Counted from the stretch's first letter, positions 1 to 8,743 are shown. The stretch: 64,000 nt of DNA from Nannocystis exedens (GCF_002343915.1 NZ_NETK01000001.1:3606001-3670000), one strand, 5' to 3'. The notes: generated from the letters alone by a model not told the origin. Translations and numbers: made by a program.

Positions 1-47
1 GCGAGCGGCCCTCCGCGGCCTGAGCCGCGCCGCTTCGCGCATTCGCA

Positions 48-75
48 GGGCCTGTCCGACGGGACAGGCCCTTTT
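48..75 (+). terminator. Intrinsic terminator built from a 14-bp repeat pair
   Basis: A 10-bp perfect stem (48-57 with 62-71) closes a 4-nt loop and is followed by TTTT at 72-75. It would end a plus-strand gene lying left of the window. The stem is one pair of the dispersed GGACATGTCC-type motif in its CCTGTCC/GGACAGG form, units starting at 50 and 64, so here the repeat itself works as a terminator. Confidence 0.65.
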
Positions 76-181
76 CGCCTTGGGGCCAGGCACGACGTGC
101 TCCGTCGAACGTGACGCGCCCGAACTCTCCCCCGGCGATGATGCCTCGGAGCGAGCGGAATCGACGGACCGCCAATCGTCG

Positions 182-200
182 GCCTGTCCCTCGGGACATG
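182..200. repeat. Dispersed 14-bp repeat pair
   Basis: Two half-units of the dispersed motif, CCTGTCC and GGACATG, start 14 bp apart (182 and 196). They sit just beyond the 3' end of the minus-strand VOC gene. Confidence 0.6.
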
Positions 201-214
201 CAGCGAGTCGCCGC

Positions 215-628
215 TCACGTCGAGCGCAACAGCTCGTCGTAGCCGCGGCCCTTGAACTGCAAGAGGCACACGCCGTGGCCCCACGGGTCGGCGAGCAGCG
301 CCATGCGGCCCCACACGGCGTCGCGGATCGGCCCCTCGACCGTGGCTCCCTCGGCCTGCGCCCGCGCGACCGCCGGCTCGAGCGCCTCGACCACGACGTC
401 GAGGTGGACCGGAGTCCAGTGACGCCCGTAGTCGCGCAGCGCCGGGCCGACCTCCGAGGCCGGGGTGCCGGCTGGCTTTCGCAGCAGGTACAAAGGGACA
501 CCCGCCCCGAGCAGCTCGACCGCCTCGCGGCCGAACCTGCGACCGGCCGTGAAGCCGAACGCGCGCACATAAAACGCCTCGGCCGCGGAGACGTCGGGGA
601 CATCGATGTTGACGAGCAGGTTGGGCAT
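215..628 (-). CDS. VOC-family (glyoxalase/bleomycin-resistance-like) protein
   Basis: 137-aa single-domain protein of the vicinal oxygen chelate superfamily. It opens LLVNIDVPDVSAAEAFY, the usual beta-alpha pattern of a VOC half-module, and ends with ADPWGHGVCLLQF, the conserved DPdGn-type turn before the last metal-side strand. The start was set at the ATG ending at 628; a longer reading upstream adds 20 residues without family resemblance. Length fits one VOC protein that dimerises to form its site. The substrate cannot be read from sequence; members include glyoxalases, extradiol dioxygenases and drug-binding proteins. It stands alone. Confidence 0.8.
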   Translation of the reverse strand: MPNLLVNIDVPDVSAAEAFYVRAFGFTAGRRFGREAVELLGAGVPLYLLRKPAGTPASEVGPALRDYGRHWTPVHLDVVVEALEPAVARAQAEGATVEGPIRDAVWGRMALLADPWGHGVCLLQFKGRGYDELLRST

Positions 629-963
629 GCTGGACCTCGCCCGGAAACTACCGCAAATCACGCCCGCTTCCGCGACCGTCGCCTGCATCGCGCCCCGTCG
701 CTCCGACCGAGCGACACCTCGCCGACACGGGTCGCGAGGATCGGGTCACTGCTCCTCGCCGACGAGAGCACCGAGTCGCCTCGCAGCATCACGCGGGCGG
801 CGCCTCTCGAGCCTGGCCCTGTCCGCAGCGACGGGTCGAGCCGGCGAAGGGGTCGCTCGCACCGCCTCGACGACCGCAAGCGAGTCGCGCCTGCGCGAGG
901 CACCATGCCGGCACCAGGAAGAGTGGCGCCAGGCTGAGCAGGCAAGGAGCCGTTCGTGCCGGT
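629..963. other. Intergenic, nothing recognised
   Basis: About 335 bp between the starts and ends of two minus-strand genes. The open frames here lack family resemblance and look like chance frames in GC-rich DNA. No clear terminator, RNA gene or repeat array was seen. Confidence 0.5.
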
Positions 964-2676
964 TCATGCGCGCAGGTGCGGTCGCGCCTGCGCGTAGCAC
1001 CAGGCCAGCACCAGCAGCAGCGGCACCAGGCTGAGCGGGCCCGGCAGGCCGAGCATGCGGCCGAGGTTGGCGGGGCCGGCGTAGCCGGTGTCGGTCGCCC
1101 AGATCCGCGGCCACGCGTGGCCCCACAGCGGGTCGCCGAACTGCGGCGCCTCGGGGGCCGCGGCGGCCAGCAGCAGGGTGAACGCGCCCGAGATCAGCGC
1201 CAGGCCGACCACCGCCCGCGGGACCACGCGGATCGCCGGGGCCAGCGCCAGCGCCAGGAACGGCAGCATCGGCACGCAATGGCGCGGGCCGATCGCCGCG
1301 CCGCCGTCCCACATGTAATAGCCGGCGTTGAGCGCCAGGTAGAAGCCGACCACGCCCAGGCACACGCAGGCGATCTGTCTCACCGACCATGTCTCTTGAG
1401 ACCTGCTCTCCGGGCCAGGCGGCCAGCCGCGCAGCTCGCACGCCAGGCCCCAGGGCGCCAACAGCAGCACCGGCGCGAGGTAGAACAGCCCGCGGTAGGC
1501 GCCGAACAGCAGCTCGAGCAGCACCGCCGGGTCGGGCGCGTGGATGCCGTAGTTGACGCGCATGCCCTCGGCGAACTCGGCCAGGTAGACGAAGTCGTAG
1601 CCGGTCTTGAGCGGGCCGCCGAATGCGACCGTGTGGTAGACCGCGAGGGCCACGGCCGCCGGGGCGCCGCCGAGCGCGGCCACGGCGGCGAAGCGGGGGC
1701 CGCGGCGCAGCAGGGCGAACAGCCACAGCAGCGCGACCGGCACGGCGGCCGGGTACTCGCACAGCACCGCCAGGCCGAGGCACATGCCTGTCCCGAAAGC
1801 CATGTACTTCTCGCCATGTCCCAGGAGGATGCCGGCGAACCCGAGCAGGAGCAGGTCGGCGCACAGCTGGTGGCCGTAGAACGCCGAGCCGTAGATCAGC
1901 GCCGGCGTCGCCAGCGCGTACGCGGCCGTCAGCAGCAGCGCGCCGGCGCGGTCGCCGAGGCGGCGCAGGGCCAGCAGGTAGAGCGCGACCGCCCCGAGCA
2001 CCGCGAACACGCCGACCGAGCCGACGCGGCTGACGTAGAGCGCGGTGCGGTAAGCCTGGTTGTAGGCCAGGCGGTCGCCGGGGCGGCGGGCCGCGGGGTC
2101 GCGGTTGGGGTCGCGGGGGTCGAGCGGGACCAGGCGGACGTCGGGCGCCTCGGCGCCGACCAGGCGGCTCGCGCCGTAATAGAGCGCGTAGGCCGGCACC
2201 GCCAGCAGCGAGGCGCCCGGCGCCTTGTCGCTGTAGAAGTGGCCGTCGCGCCGGCTCTTGTCGCCGGTGGTCGCGTGGTAGTCGTCGATGATCGTCGTGC
2301 CCTGCTCGACCAGCGCGCGCGTCAGCGCCAGGCGCGAGTTCTGATTCCACGCCGGCGGGCCCGAGAAGTACGACGTCGCGGCCAGCACCGCCACCGCCAG
2401 CGGGAGCAGCACCGGCGCCTCCGCCTTCACCAGCGCGCGCAGGTCGGCGCCATGACGGCCCGCCTCGTCGCGTCCGCCGCCGCCATTTTGCGCCTCGCTG
2501 TCGCCTCCCGCGGGCCTCGCCGCCGCTGCGTCGCCGGCCGCTCGACGGCCCGCCTCGTCGCGTCCGCGATCTCGCGCCGACGCATCGCGCTCCGCGGGGT
2601 CGCGCGTCGCCGCGTCGCGCGCCTCCGCCCCGGCCTGCGCCGGCCGCGGGTCGCCGGTGCCTGGCCTTGCGGACAT
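964..2676 (-). CDS. Polytopic membrane protein, GT39/ArnT-like in layout
   Basis: 570 aa. The first ~80 residues are a low-complexity Arg/Asp/Ala/Gly tail rich in RDR and ARD steps. Then follow about ten hydrophobic segments, the first near residue 86 (PVLLPLAVAVLAATSYFSG), with a large loop after it carrying DDYHATTGDKSRRDGHFYSD. Helices plus an acidic/His loop recall GT-C glycosyltransferases and dolichyl-phosphate-mannose mannosyltransferase-like proteins, but I see no decisive motif. The start ATG lies inside a unit of the dispersed 14-bp repeat (GGACATGTC), 5 nt after the stop of the upstream kinase, so the two are probably co-transcribed. Confidence 0.65.
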   Translation of the reverse strand: MSARPGTGDPRPAQAGAEARDAATRDPAERDASARDRGRDEAGRRAAGDAAAARPAGGDSEAQNGGGGRDEAGRHGADLRALVKAEAPVLLPLAVAVLAATSYFSGPPAWNQNSRLALTRALVEQGTTIIDDYHATTGDKSRRDGHFYSDKAPGASLLAVPAYALYYGASRLVGAEAPDVRLVPLDPRDPNRDPAARRPGDRLAYNQAYRTALYVSRVGSVGVFAVLGAVALYLLALRRLGDRAGALLLTAAYALATPALIYGSAFYGHQLCADLLLLGFAGILLGHGEKYMAFGTGMCLGLAVLCEYPAAVPVALLWLFALLRRGPRFAAVAALGGAPAAVALAVYHTVAFGGPLKTGYDFVYLAEFAEGMRVNYGIHAPDPAVLLELLFGAYRGLFYLAPVLLLAPWGLACELRGWPPGPESRSQETWSVRQIACVCLGVVGFYLALNAGYYMWDGGAAIGPRHCVPMLPFLALALAPAIRVVPRAVVGLALISGAFTLLLAAAAPEAPQFGDPLWGHAWPRIWATDTGYAGPANLGRMLGLPGPLSLVPLLLVLAWCYAQARPHLRA

Positions 2677-2694
2677 GTCTGTCAGGCCATGGCC
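2659..2694. repeat. Three-unit 14-bp repeat array at a gene junction
   Basis: Units start at 2659 (GCCTGGCC), 2673 (ACATGTCT) and 2687 (CCATGGCC), exactly 14 bp apart. The middle unit holds the ATG of the membrane protein and the TCA (minus-strand TGA) that ends the kinase. Confidence 0.7.
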
Positions 2695-3629
2695 TTGGCG
2701 CTGGCCTCGACCACCAGCGCCCCCAGCTCCTGCTGCGCGCGCTCGGCGGCGGCCGCCTCGGGGCACTGGGCCAGCCGCTGCAGCACCTGGTACGCGTTGG
2801 CGTAGCGGCGGGCCGGGTCGCGGTCGAGGTTCTTGCGCACGATCTCGGCCAGCTTGGTCGACAGCCCGGGCAGGCGGCGGCTCGGGTGGCCGGCGTCGAA
2901 CTTGACGATCGCGTCCATCGTCTTGAGGTCGTCGTCGGCCTTGAAGCAGCGCTGGCCCTTCAGCATCTCCCACAGCATCACGGCCAGGCCGAAGATGTCC
3001 GAAGAGACAGTCGCCGCCGCGGTCCCGACCACCCGCTCGGGGGCCATGTAGGCCTTCGAGCCGGCCTGGGACATGTCGCTCTCGCGGGCCAGCCAGATGC
3101 TGGTCGCGGAGTTGTAGTCGGCCAGCATGACCTGGCCGGTGCGCGACAGCAGCACGTTGGCCGGGCAGATGTCGCGGTGGACCACATTGAGCTCGACCAG
3201 CTTGCCCTTGTCCTCGGCCTCGGCGGTGTGGACGTGGTGGAGCGCGTCGGCCAGCTGGCCCATGATGTAGACCGCGATCTCCTTGCTGAGGCCGCGCGGG
3301 CTGCCGACGTCGTGGCCGAGCAGCACGGCGAGGTCGCAGCCGTCGATCGCGTCGAGGACGAGATAGCGCACGCCGTTCTGCGCGCCCTCGGCGTGGGCGC
3401 TCGGGATCCCCGGGTGATTGAACGCCTGATACAGGCGGATCTCGTGCTCGAATTGGGCGGCCAGGATCGCGTGCTCGGGGCCCGAGCCCGACGGCAGCAG
3501 CTTGACGACGTAGGCCGGCGGCGCCGCCTCCGGGTCGTCCTCGTGGCGCGCGAGGAACAGGTGGAACACCGAGCTGCGCACCGCGAGCGGCCGGACCAGA
3601 CGGAACTTGCCGAGACTCTGGAGCTCCAT
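2682..3629 (-). CDS. Ser/Thr protein kinase with DYN in place of DFG
   Basis: 315 aa, almost all kinase domain. The glycine loop is degenerate (PLAVRSSVFHLFLARH). The VAIK lysine is present in YVVKLL and the catalytic loop is HRDICPANVLL. The Mg-binding DFG is replaced by ADYNSA, keeping the Asp. The activation segment ends in YMAPERV and SSDIFGLAVMLWEMLKG covers subdomains IX-X. There is no TM segment or sensory tail, so it should be cytosolic. Start chosen at MELQSLGKF (ATG ending 3629), since upstream residues are unrelated. The missing Gly loop and Phe/Gly of DFG leave activity uncertain; a weak kinase or pseudokinase is possible. It diverges from the glycan operon at 3718. Confidence 0.8.
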   Translation of the reverse strand: MELQSLGKFRLVRPLAVRSSVFHLFLARHEDDPEAAPPAYVVKLLPSGSGPEHAILAAQFEHEIRLYQAFNHPGIPSAHAEGAQNGVRYLVLDAIDGCDLAVLLGHDVGSPRGLSKEIAVYIMGQLADALHHVHTAEAEDKGKLVELNVVHRDICPANVLLSRTGQVMLADYNSATSIWLARESDMSQAGSKAYMAPERVVGTAAATVSSDIFGLAVMLWEMLKGQRCFKADDDLKTMDAIVKFDAGHPSRRLPGLSTKLAEIVRKNLDRDPARRYANAYQVLQRLAQCPEAAAAERAQQELGALVVEASAKAMA

Positions 3630-3717
3630 GGACGAGCTGAGTGTGCCGCCCGCAGATCCGCGTGTCCATCGCCGAGTGCGAGGCGCCGCCGGCCCGGACC
3701 TGCTACAAGAGCGGCCG

Positions 3718-5052
3718 ATGTCATCGCCCCCGCGAACGCCGCTCGTGGTGCTGGGAGCCGGCCTGACCGGGCTCTCGGCGGCCTGGCACGCGCGCGGCCC
3801 GGTGCTGCTGGTCGAGCGCGAGGCTCGCGTCGGCGGCCACGCCCGCAGCCATCGCCGCGACGGCTTCACCTTCGACGTCACCGGGCACTGGCTGCACCTG
3901 CGCGACCCGTCGATAAAGGCGCTGGTCGAGGGCCTGTTTCAGCCCGGCGAGCTCGCCACCGTGGCGCGCCGCACCTGCATCCACAGCCACGGCGTGCAGC
4001 TGCCCTACCCGTTCCAGGCCAATTTGCACGGGCTCCCGCTCGAGGTGGTGCAGGAGTGCCTGGTCGGCTACGTGGCGGCGCGCGAGCAGGCGGCGAGGGG
4101 CGCGCCGGAGCCGCAGACCTTCGTCGGCTTCGCCGAGGCCCGCTTCGGCGCCGGGATCGCCAAGCACTTCTTCGTCCCGTACAACCGCAAGTTGTGGGGC
4201 GAGCACCTCGAGCGGCTGACCGCCGATTGGGTCTCGCGCTACATCCCGATCCCCGACACCGCGCAGGTGATCGGCGGGGCCATCGGCCTGTCGCAGGAGG
4301 GCCTCGGCTACAACGCCAGCTTCCTCGTCCCGACGGCCGGGGGCATCGACGCGGTGCCGGAGCGAATGCGCGCGGGGCTCGCCCGCCGGCCCGAGGTCGA
4401 GCTGCGGCTCGGCAGCGACATCGACGAGGTCGACGTCGTCGGCCGGCGGATCAAGCTCGGCGCCGAGGCCGACTGGCGCAGCTACGACGCCCTCGTCTCG
4501 ACCATCCCCCTGCCCGAGCTGGTGCGCCGGATCGCCGCGGCCCCGGCGGAGATTCGCGACGCCGCCGGCGCCCTGCGCCACGTCCGCTGGCGCTACCTCG
4601 ACATCGCCGTCGGCGCGCCCGCGCCGTGCGACTATCACTGGGTCTACGTGCCCGAGCCGCGCCTGCCCTTCTTCCGCGTCGGCGTCTACTCGAACGCCGC
4701 CCCGCGCATGGCCCCGGCCGGCTGCAGCGGGCTGTACGTCGAGCTGAACGAGCGGACAGGTCCGATCGACCTCGCCGGCGTCTACGCCGGCTTGGTCGAG
4801 GTCGGGGCGCTGCGCGCGGCCGAGGACGTCCGCTTCGTCGAGGTCCGCGTGGTCGAGCACGCCTACGTCGTGTTCGACGCCGCCTACGCCGCCGCCCGCG
4901 CCGCGGTCCTCGGCTGGCTCGAAGGACAGGGCATCCACAGCTGCGGCCGCTACGGCGGGTGGATCTACAACAGCATGGAGGATTGTCTGCTGGCCGGGCG
5001 CGCCGCCAGCGAGTGGGCGGCCGCGCGGCTAGCCGGACAGGAGCCGCGATGA
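3718..5052 (+). CDS. FAD-dependent oxidoreductase (amine oxidase/UDP-galactopyranose mutase-like)
   Basis: 444 aa. The N-terminal dinucleotide fold is clear: LVVLGAGLTGLSAAW (GxGxxG), then VLLVEREARVGGHARS, the E and GG.R motif of the amine-oxidase/protoporphyrinogen-oxidase/UGM group. The middle holds FFVPYNRKLWGEHLERLTADW and the C-terminus ends with a FAD-proximal CGRYGGWIYNSMED. Start is the ATG at 3718. The stop overlaps the next ATG (ATGA at 5049-5052), so it is coupled to a GT2 and a polysaccharide deacetylase. The context favours a role in a sugar or lipid-linked surface polymer, but the substrate is unknown. Confidence 0.8.
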   Translation: MSSPPRTPLVVLGAGLTGLSAAWHARGPVLLVEREARVGGHARSHRRDGFTFDVTGHWLHLRDPSIKALVEGLFQPGELATVARRTCIHSHGVQLPYPFQANLHGLPLEVVQECLVGYVAAREQAARGAPEPQTFVGFAEARFGAGIAKHFFVPYNRKLWGEHLERLTADWVSRYIPIPDTAQVIGGAIGLSQEGLGYNASFLVPTAGGIDAVPERMRAGLARRPEVELRLGSDIDEVDVVGRRIKLGAEADWRSYDALVSTIPLPELVRRIAAAPAEIRDAAGALRHVRWRYLDIAVGAPAPCDYHWVYVPEPRLPFFRVGVYSNAAPRMAPAGCSGLYVELNERTGPIDLAGVYAGLVEVGALRAAEDVRFVEVRVVEHAYVVFDAAYAAARAAVLGWLEGQGIHSCGRYGGWIYNSMEDCLLAGRAASEWAAARLAGQEPR

Positions 5053-5786
5053 GCGAGTCGACCGCGGGGCCCGAGGTCAGCGTCGTCATCCCCGTCTACA
5101 ACGAGGAGGCGATCCTCCGCGACAGCGTGCAGGGGCTGGTCCGCGGCCTCGACGCCGAGGGCCTTCAGTTCGAGCTGTGGCTGGCCGAGAACGGCAGCCG
5201 CGACCGCACCCGCGAGATCGCGGCCGAGCTCGCCGCCCTCGACCCGCGGGTGAAATGGTTCTCGTGCCCCTCGCCGAACTACGGCGCCGCGCTGCGCATG
5301 GCGATCGAGCAGGCGGCCGGCGAGTTCGTGCTGTGCGAGGAGATCGACCTGTGCGACCTCGACTTCCACCGGCGCGCGCTGGCGCTGCTGCGCGCCGGCG
5401 CGGCCGACCTCGTGGTCGGCTCGAAGGCGATGCCGGGGGCGCACGATCGTCGGCCGCTCGGCCGGCGCGCGGCCACGCGGGCCTACAACGGCCTCTTGCG
5501 GGTCACGCTCGGCTACCGCGGCACCGACACGCACGGCCTCAAGGCGTTCCGGCGCGCGGCGCTCTTGCCGGTGGTCGCGCGCTGCATCGTCGGTCACGAC
5601 GTGTTCGCCTCGGAGCTGGTGATCCGGGCCCAGCGCGACGGCGTGGCGATCACCGAGATCCCGGTCGAGCTGGAAGAGAAGCGCGCGCCGTCGATCCACC
5701 TGGCGCGGCGGGTGCCGCGGGTGCTGAAGAACCTGGCGCGCCTGATGGCCGCGATCCACCTCGGGCGCGGCGCGAAGGAGCGGTGA
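5049..5786 (+). CDS. Family 2 glycosyltransferase
   Basis: 245-aa GT-A protein. It starts SVVIPVYNEEAILRDSV, the GT2 nucleotide-binding strand, with NGSRDRTREIA after it. The metal site usually written DxD appears as CEEIDLCDLDFH. No membrane helix is seen, so it is a cytosolic or peripheral dolichyl-phosphate-mannose-synthase-like enzyme transferring a sugar from a nucleotide donor. It overlaps the upstream stop by 4 nt and the next ATG by 1 nt, the middle of a tight three-gene operon. Confidence 0.85.
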   Translation: MSESTAGPEVSVVIPVYNEEAILRDSVQGLVRGLDAEGLQFELWLAENGSRDRTREIAAELAALDPRVKWFSCPSPNYGAALRMAIEQAAGEFVLCEEIDLCDLDFHRRALALLRAGAADLVVGSKAMPGAHDRRPLGRRAATRAYNGLLRVTLGYRGTDTHGLKAFRRAALLPVVARCIVGHDVFASELVIRAQRDGVAITEIPVELEEKRAPSIHLARRVPRVLKNLARLMAAIHLGRGAKER

Positions 5787-6679
5787 TGACGACCGAGCTG
5801 CGCGGCACGATCCTCAGCGTCGACCTCGACGACCTCGCCTGCTACCACGCGATCCACGGCCTTGCGCCGCCGACGCCCGAGCAGGCCGACGTGGTGCTGG
5901 GGCGCTGCCTGCCGCGCTTCCTCCGGCTGTTCGGCGAGACCGGCGCGCGCGCCACCTTCTTCGTGGTCGGCCGCGACCTCGAGCGCGACATGAACGGCCC
6001 CGGCCACGGCGCCGCGCTGCTCACCCTGGCCGCGCAGTCGGGCCACGAGCTCGCCAACCACAGTTACAGCCACGCCTACGATCTGGTCGACTGGCCTTCC
6101 GGACAGGTTTATCGCGACCTGCGGCGCTGCGACGAGCTCCTGCGCAAGCTCGGCGTCGAGCCGCGGGGCTTCCGCGCGCCGGGTTACAGCCACGACGAGC
6201 TGCTGCTGCAGCAGGTCGGCGCGCTCGGCTACCGCTACGACAGCTCGCTGTTGCCGTCGCTGCCGTACTATGCGGCCAAGCTGGCGGCGATGGCGTGGAT
6301 CCGCGTGCGCGGGCGGCGGTCGCAGTCGCGGGCGCGCGGGCTGAGGAGCTTCGTCGGGCCGACGCACCCGTACTACCGCTCGGACGTCGGCCTGTGGGAG
6401 GTGCCGATCAGCGTCAGCCCGCTGCTGCGCTTGCCGATGGTCGGGACCTTCGTGCTGCGCGGCGGCCCGCTCTACCGCGAGGCGCTGCGGCTGCCCTCGC
6501 TGCACCTCGAGCTGCACGCGCTCGACCTCGCCGACCCCGACAGCGACCCGATCGATCCCGCGCTGCGCAAGCGGCAGCCCGAGCTGCGGACCCCGCTCGA
6601 GCAGCGGCTCGCGCGCCTGCGCGAGCTGATCAAACGGCGGGGAGGGGCGACTTCGATCGCCGCCGCGTTCGGGTCCTAG
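5786..6679 (+). CDS. Polysaccharide deacetylase (NodB-homology)
   Basis: 297 aa. It begins GTILSVDLDD, the NodB first strand with the metal-binding Asp. RATFFVVGRDLER follows, then the zinc motif in HELANHSYSHAYD (HxxxxH type) and RGFRAPGYSH (the RxPxG motif). Such enzymes remove N-acetyl groups from amino sugars in surface polymers. No signal peptide is evident, as in the PIG-L/IcaB-unlike cytosolic subset acting on lipid-linked or nucleotide intermediates. The start TGATG overlaps the GT2 stop. The last 50 bp overlap the convergent RNase H gene. Confidence 0.88.
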   Translation: MTTELRGTILSVDLDDLACYHAIHGLAPPTPEQADVVLGRCLPRFLRLFGETGARATFFVVGRDLERDMNGPGHGAALLTLAAQSGHELANHSYSHAYDLVDWPSGQVYRDLRRCDELLRKLGVEPRGFRAPGYSHDELLLQQVGALGYRYDSSLLPSLPYYAAKLAAMAWIRVRGRRSQSRARGLRSFVGPTHPYYRSDVGLWEVPISVSPLLRLPMVGTFVLRGGPLYREALRLPSLHLELHALDLADPDSDPIDPALRKRQPELRTPLEQRLARLRELIKRRGGATSIAAAFGS

Positions 6680-7343
6680 AGTCCTCGCGGCGGACGGCCA
6701 TGGTCGCCAGCGCGTCGGCCTCCTCGTTGCCCGACTGGCCGGCGTGGCCGCGGACCTTGAGCAGCTCGACGCCGGTGAACTCGGCCAGCTTGTCCTTGAT
6801 CTGCTGGATGAGCTCGACGTTGGCCTTGGCCTTCCAGCCGCCGACCAGCACGCCGAGGCTCCAGCCGCTGTCGGTGTAGAGGAGGACGTGGGCGTCCCTG
6901 TCCTCGGGGCGCAGCATCTCGAGCGCGCGCAGGATGGCCGTCAGCTCGGCGACGTTGTTGGTGCCCTCGCCGATGAACTCGCTGTGTTCGATCGCCTCGT
7001 CGCCGCGCTCGATCAGCACGCCGATGCCGGCCGGGCCGGGGTTGCCGCTGCAGGCGCCGTCGGTGTGGATGATGATGGTCGCGTCGGTCGGCGGCCGGGT
7101 CGGCTCCTCGCGAACGACCTGAACCGTCGCGACGGGGGTTGGAGTCCCCGAGAAGGCGTCGTCGGAGAGGATCTCGGTATCGTCCGGGATCTCGAGGAGA
7201 TTATCGGGTGTGGCGCGATACGATTTGCTCGCGCCCAGGCGGTAGCGCATCTCGATCCGGCCGCGATGAACGATGGGCTTGCCGGACGCGAGGACGCGGA
7301 CGAACACCGTTTGATCCTTGAAAACGAAGCGTTTCCACGCCAT
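6630..7343 (-). CDS. rnhA: Ribonuclease HI with N-terminal extension
   Basis: 237 aa. The C-terminal ~145 residues are a complete RNase HI domain: IIIHTDGACSGNPGPAG (Asp 1), NNVAELTAILRAL (Glu), LYTDSGWSLGVLVGGW (Asp 2) and SGNEEADALA (Asp 3) give the D-E-D-D site that cuts RNA in RNA-DNA hybrids. The first ~85 residues (MAWKRFVFKDQTVFVRV...) are not the known hybrid-binding domain as far as I can tell and may bind nucleic acid or partner proteins. The 3' end overlaps the deacetylase gene by 50 bp in convergent orientation. Confidence 0.9.
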   Translation of the reverse strand: MAWKRFVFKDQTVFVRVLASGKPIVHRGRIEMRYRLGASKSYRATPDNLLEIPDDTEILSDDAFSGTPTPVATVQVVREEPTRPPTDATIIIHTDGACSGNPGPAGIGVLIERGDEAIEHSEFIGEGTNNVAELTAILRALEMLRPEDRDAHVLLYTDSGWSLGVLVGGWKAKANVELIQQIKDKLAEFTGVELLKVRGHAGQSGNEEADALATMAVRREDSRTRTRRRSKSPLPAV

Positions 7344-7486
7344 GTGCGAGCTCCGACCAGGCCCCCGAGCGGCCGTTGGTTCCGCTGCAGCGTACGGCCG
7401 CGCTGCAGAATTGGGCAGATTGGATCACTATGTGCCGACAGGCGGAAAGACACATCCTCACCCGGCCTGTACCCGGGTTATTTTGG

Positions 7487-7515
7487 TTGATCGATTAAAT
7501 TTCGTGGCGTATTAG
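7487..7515 (+). promoter_or_regulatory. Candidate sigma-70-type promoter, possibly leaderless
   Basis: In an unusually AT-rich patch, TTGATC (7487-7492) and TATTAG (7510-7515) are 17 bp apart. A start about 7 nt further would put the transcript within a few bases of the ATG at 7525, and no Shine-Dalgarno sequence precedes that ATG. A leaderless mRNA is therefore possible. Confidence 0.35.
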
Positions 7516-7524
7516 TGCCCCGCT

Positions 7525-8574
7525 ATGAAGCGGACGATCCTCACGACCCTCGCTGCCACTGCGCTCCTCGCTATTCCCGCCTGCAAGGGCGGAGCCAGCG
7601 CCTCCGGCGGCAAGCTCATCCCCGAGCAAGCCACCATCATGGCCGGCATCGACGTCGGCGGCTTGCTGAAGAGCAAGCTGTACGCCGACAACAAGGCCGT
7701 CGCCGAGTCGCAGGCCGGCTACAAGGAAGTTGTGGAAGCAGCGAAGGCCTGCAACCTCGACCCCGAGAAGGCGATCAACTCCGTCCTGATCGGGACCGAC
7801 GCGAAGGACGGCGTCGCGGTCGTGGTGACGGGCGCGGGGATCGGCGACGAGAAGAACCTGACTTGCATCGCCGGCAAAGCGAAGGAGAAGAACAACGGCA
7901 AGTCGTTCACGATCGTCGACGAGGGCGGCAAGAAGACGATCAAGCTGGATGACGGCGAGGGCACCGGCTACATCGTCGACGCCGGCACCATCGTGATCGC
8001 CAGCAAGCCGTGGGCCGCCGCGGTCAAGGATCTGGTCGACGGCAAGGGCAAGGCCGCCGTCGATGGTCCGCACAAGGATCTGTTCACCCGCGCCGACCAG
8101 AGCCGCCACATCTGGTTCGCGGGCGTCGCCCCCGAGCAGCTCGCCGGCATGGCGAAGGCGCAGGGTCAGGTCGACGTGAAGGACTTCTCGGGCTCGATCG
8201 ACCTGAGCGACGGCCTCGGCGTCAAGCTCGCCGCCGGCCTCGGCTCGGCCGAGCAGGCCTCGGGCCTCAAGAAGAAGGCCGACGAGGCGCTGCCGATGGC
8301 GAAGATGGGCCTGGCGATGGTCGGCCTGCCCGCCACGGTCGCCGACACCGTCAAGATCGACGCCAAGGACACCCTCCTCAGCTTCGAGATCTCGCTGAGC
8401 GCCAGCGACCTCAAGACCCTCCAGGAGAAGGCCGGCGGTCTCGGCGGCCTCGTCGGCGGCGGTGCCCCGTCCCCGGCCGAGCCGGCCATCCCCCCGCCCG
8501 CGGCTGACCCGGCCGCCGCCCCGCCGCCGGCTGCCCCGGCCGAGGGCGCCCCGCCGGCCGCGCCCGCGCACTGA
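7525..8574 (+). CDS. Lipoprotein with Pro/Ala-rich C-terminus, unknown function
   Basis: 349 aa. A short signal peptide ends in a lipobox (ALLAIPACKG), so it should be lipid-anchored in the envelope. The body is a Lys/Asp-rich alpha/beta protein with repeated strand-turn patterns (PEQATIMAGIDVGGLLKSKL). The last 45 residues are a Pro/Ala/Gly linker (PAEPAIPPPAADPAAAPPP). I do not recognise a family; proteins of this kind are common in myxobacteria. It is followed by a strong terminator and appears monocistronic. Confidence 0.75.
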   Translation: MKRTILTTLAATALLAIPACKGGASASGGKLIPEQATIMAGIDVGGLLKSKLYADNKAVAESQAGYKEVVEAAKACNLDPEKAINSVLIGTDAKDGVAVVVTGAGIGDEKNLTCIAGKAKEKNNGKSFTIVDEGGKKTIKLDDGEGTGYIVDAGTIVIASKPWAAAVKDLVDGKGKAAVDGPHKDLFTRADQSRHIWFAGVAPEQLAGMAKAQGQVDVKDFSGSIDLSDGLGVKLAAGLGSAEQASGLKKKADEALPMAKMGLAMVGLPATVADTVKIDAKDTLLSFEISLSASDLKTLQEKAGGLGGLVGGGAPSPAEPAIPPPAADPAAAPPPAAPAEGAPPAAPAH

Positions 8575-8625
8575 GCCGCGCTGCCGCGCGCTTGCGCCGC
8601 GGCCGTGGATCCTCTAAAGAGTCCC

Positions 8626-8663
8626 GGCCCTCTCGACCCCGCGTCGAGAGGGCCGCTCCTTTT
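8626..8663 (+). terminator. Strong intrinsic terminator
   Basis: Perfect 12-bp stem (8626-8637 with 8643-8654) with a 5-nt loop, followed by GCTCCTTTT. It closes the lipoprotein gene at 7525. Confidence 0.85.
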
Positions 8664-8743
8664 CGGGCCCGTCGCACACAGGTCAGGCCCGGGACAACCC
8701 CCTTCGTAGCTGCTCATGGCGGCGAACATCGAGGCGGATCGCA

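Noticed and set aside
80..937. Plus-strand 285-codon frame at the left edge
   Set aside because: It is antisense to the VOC gene and has biased, domain-free composition.
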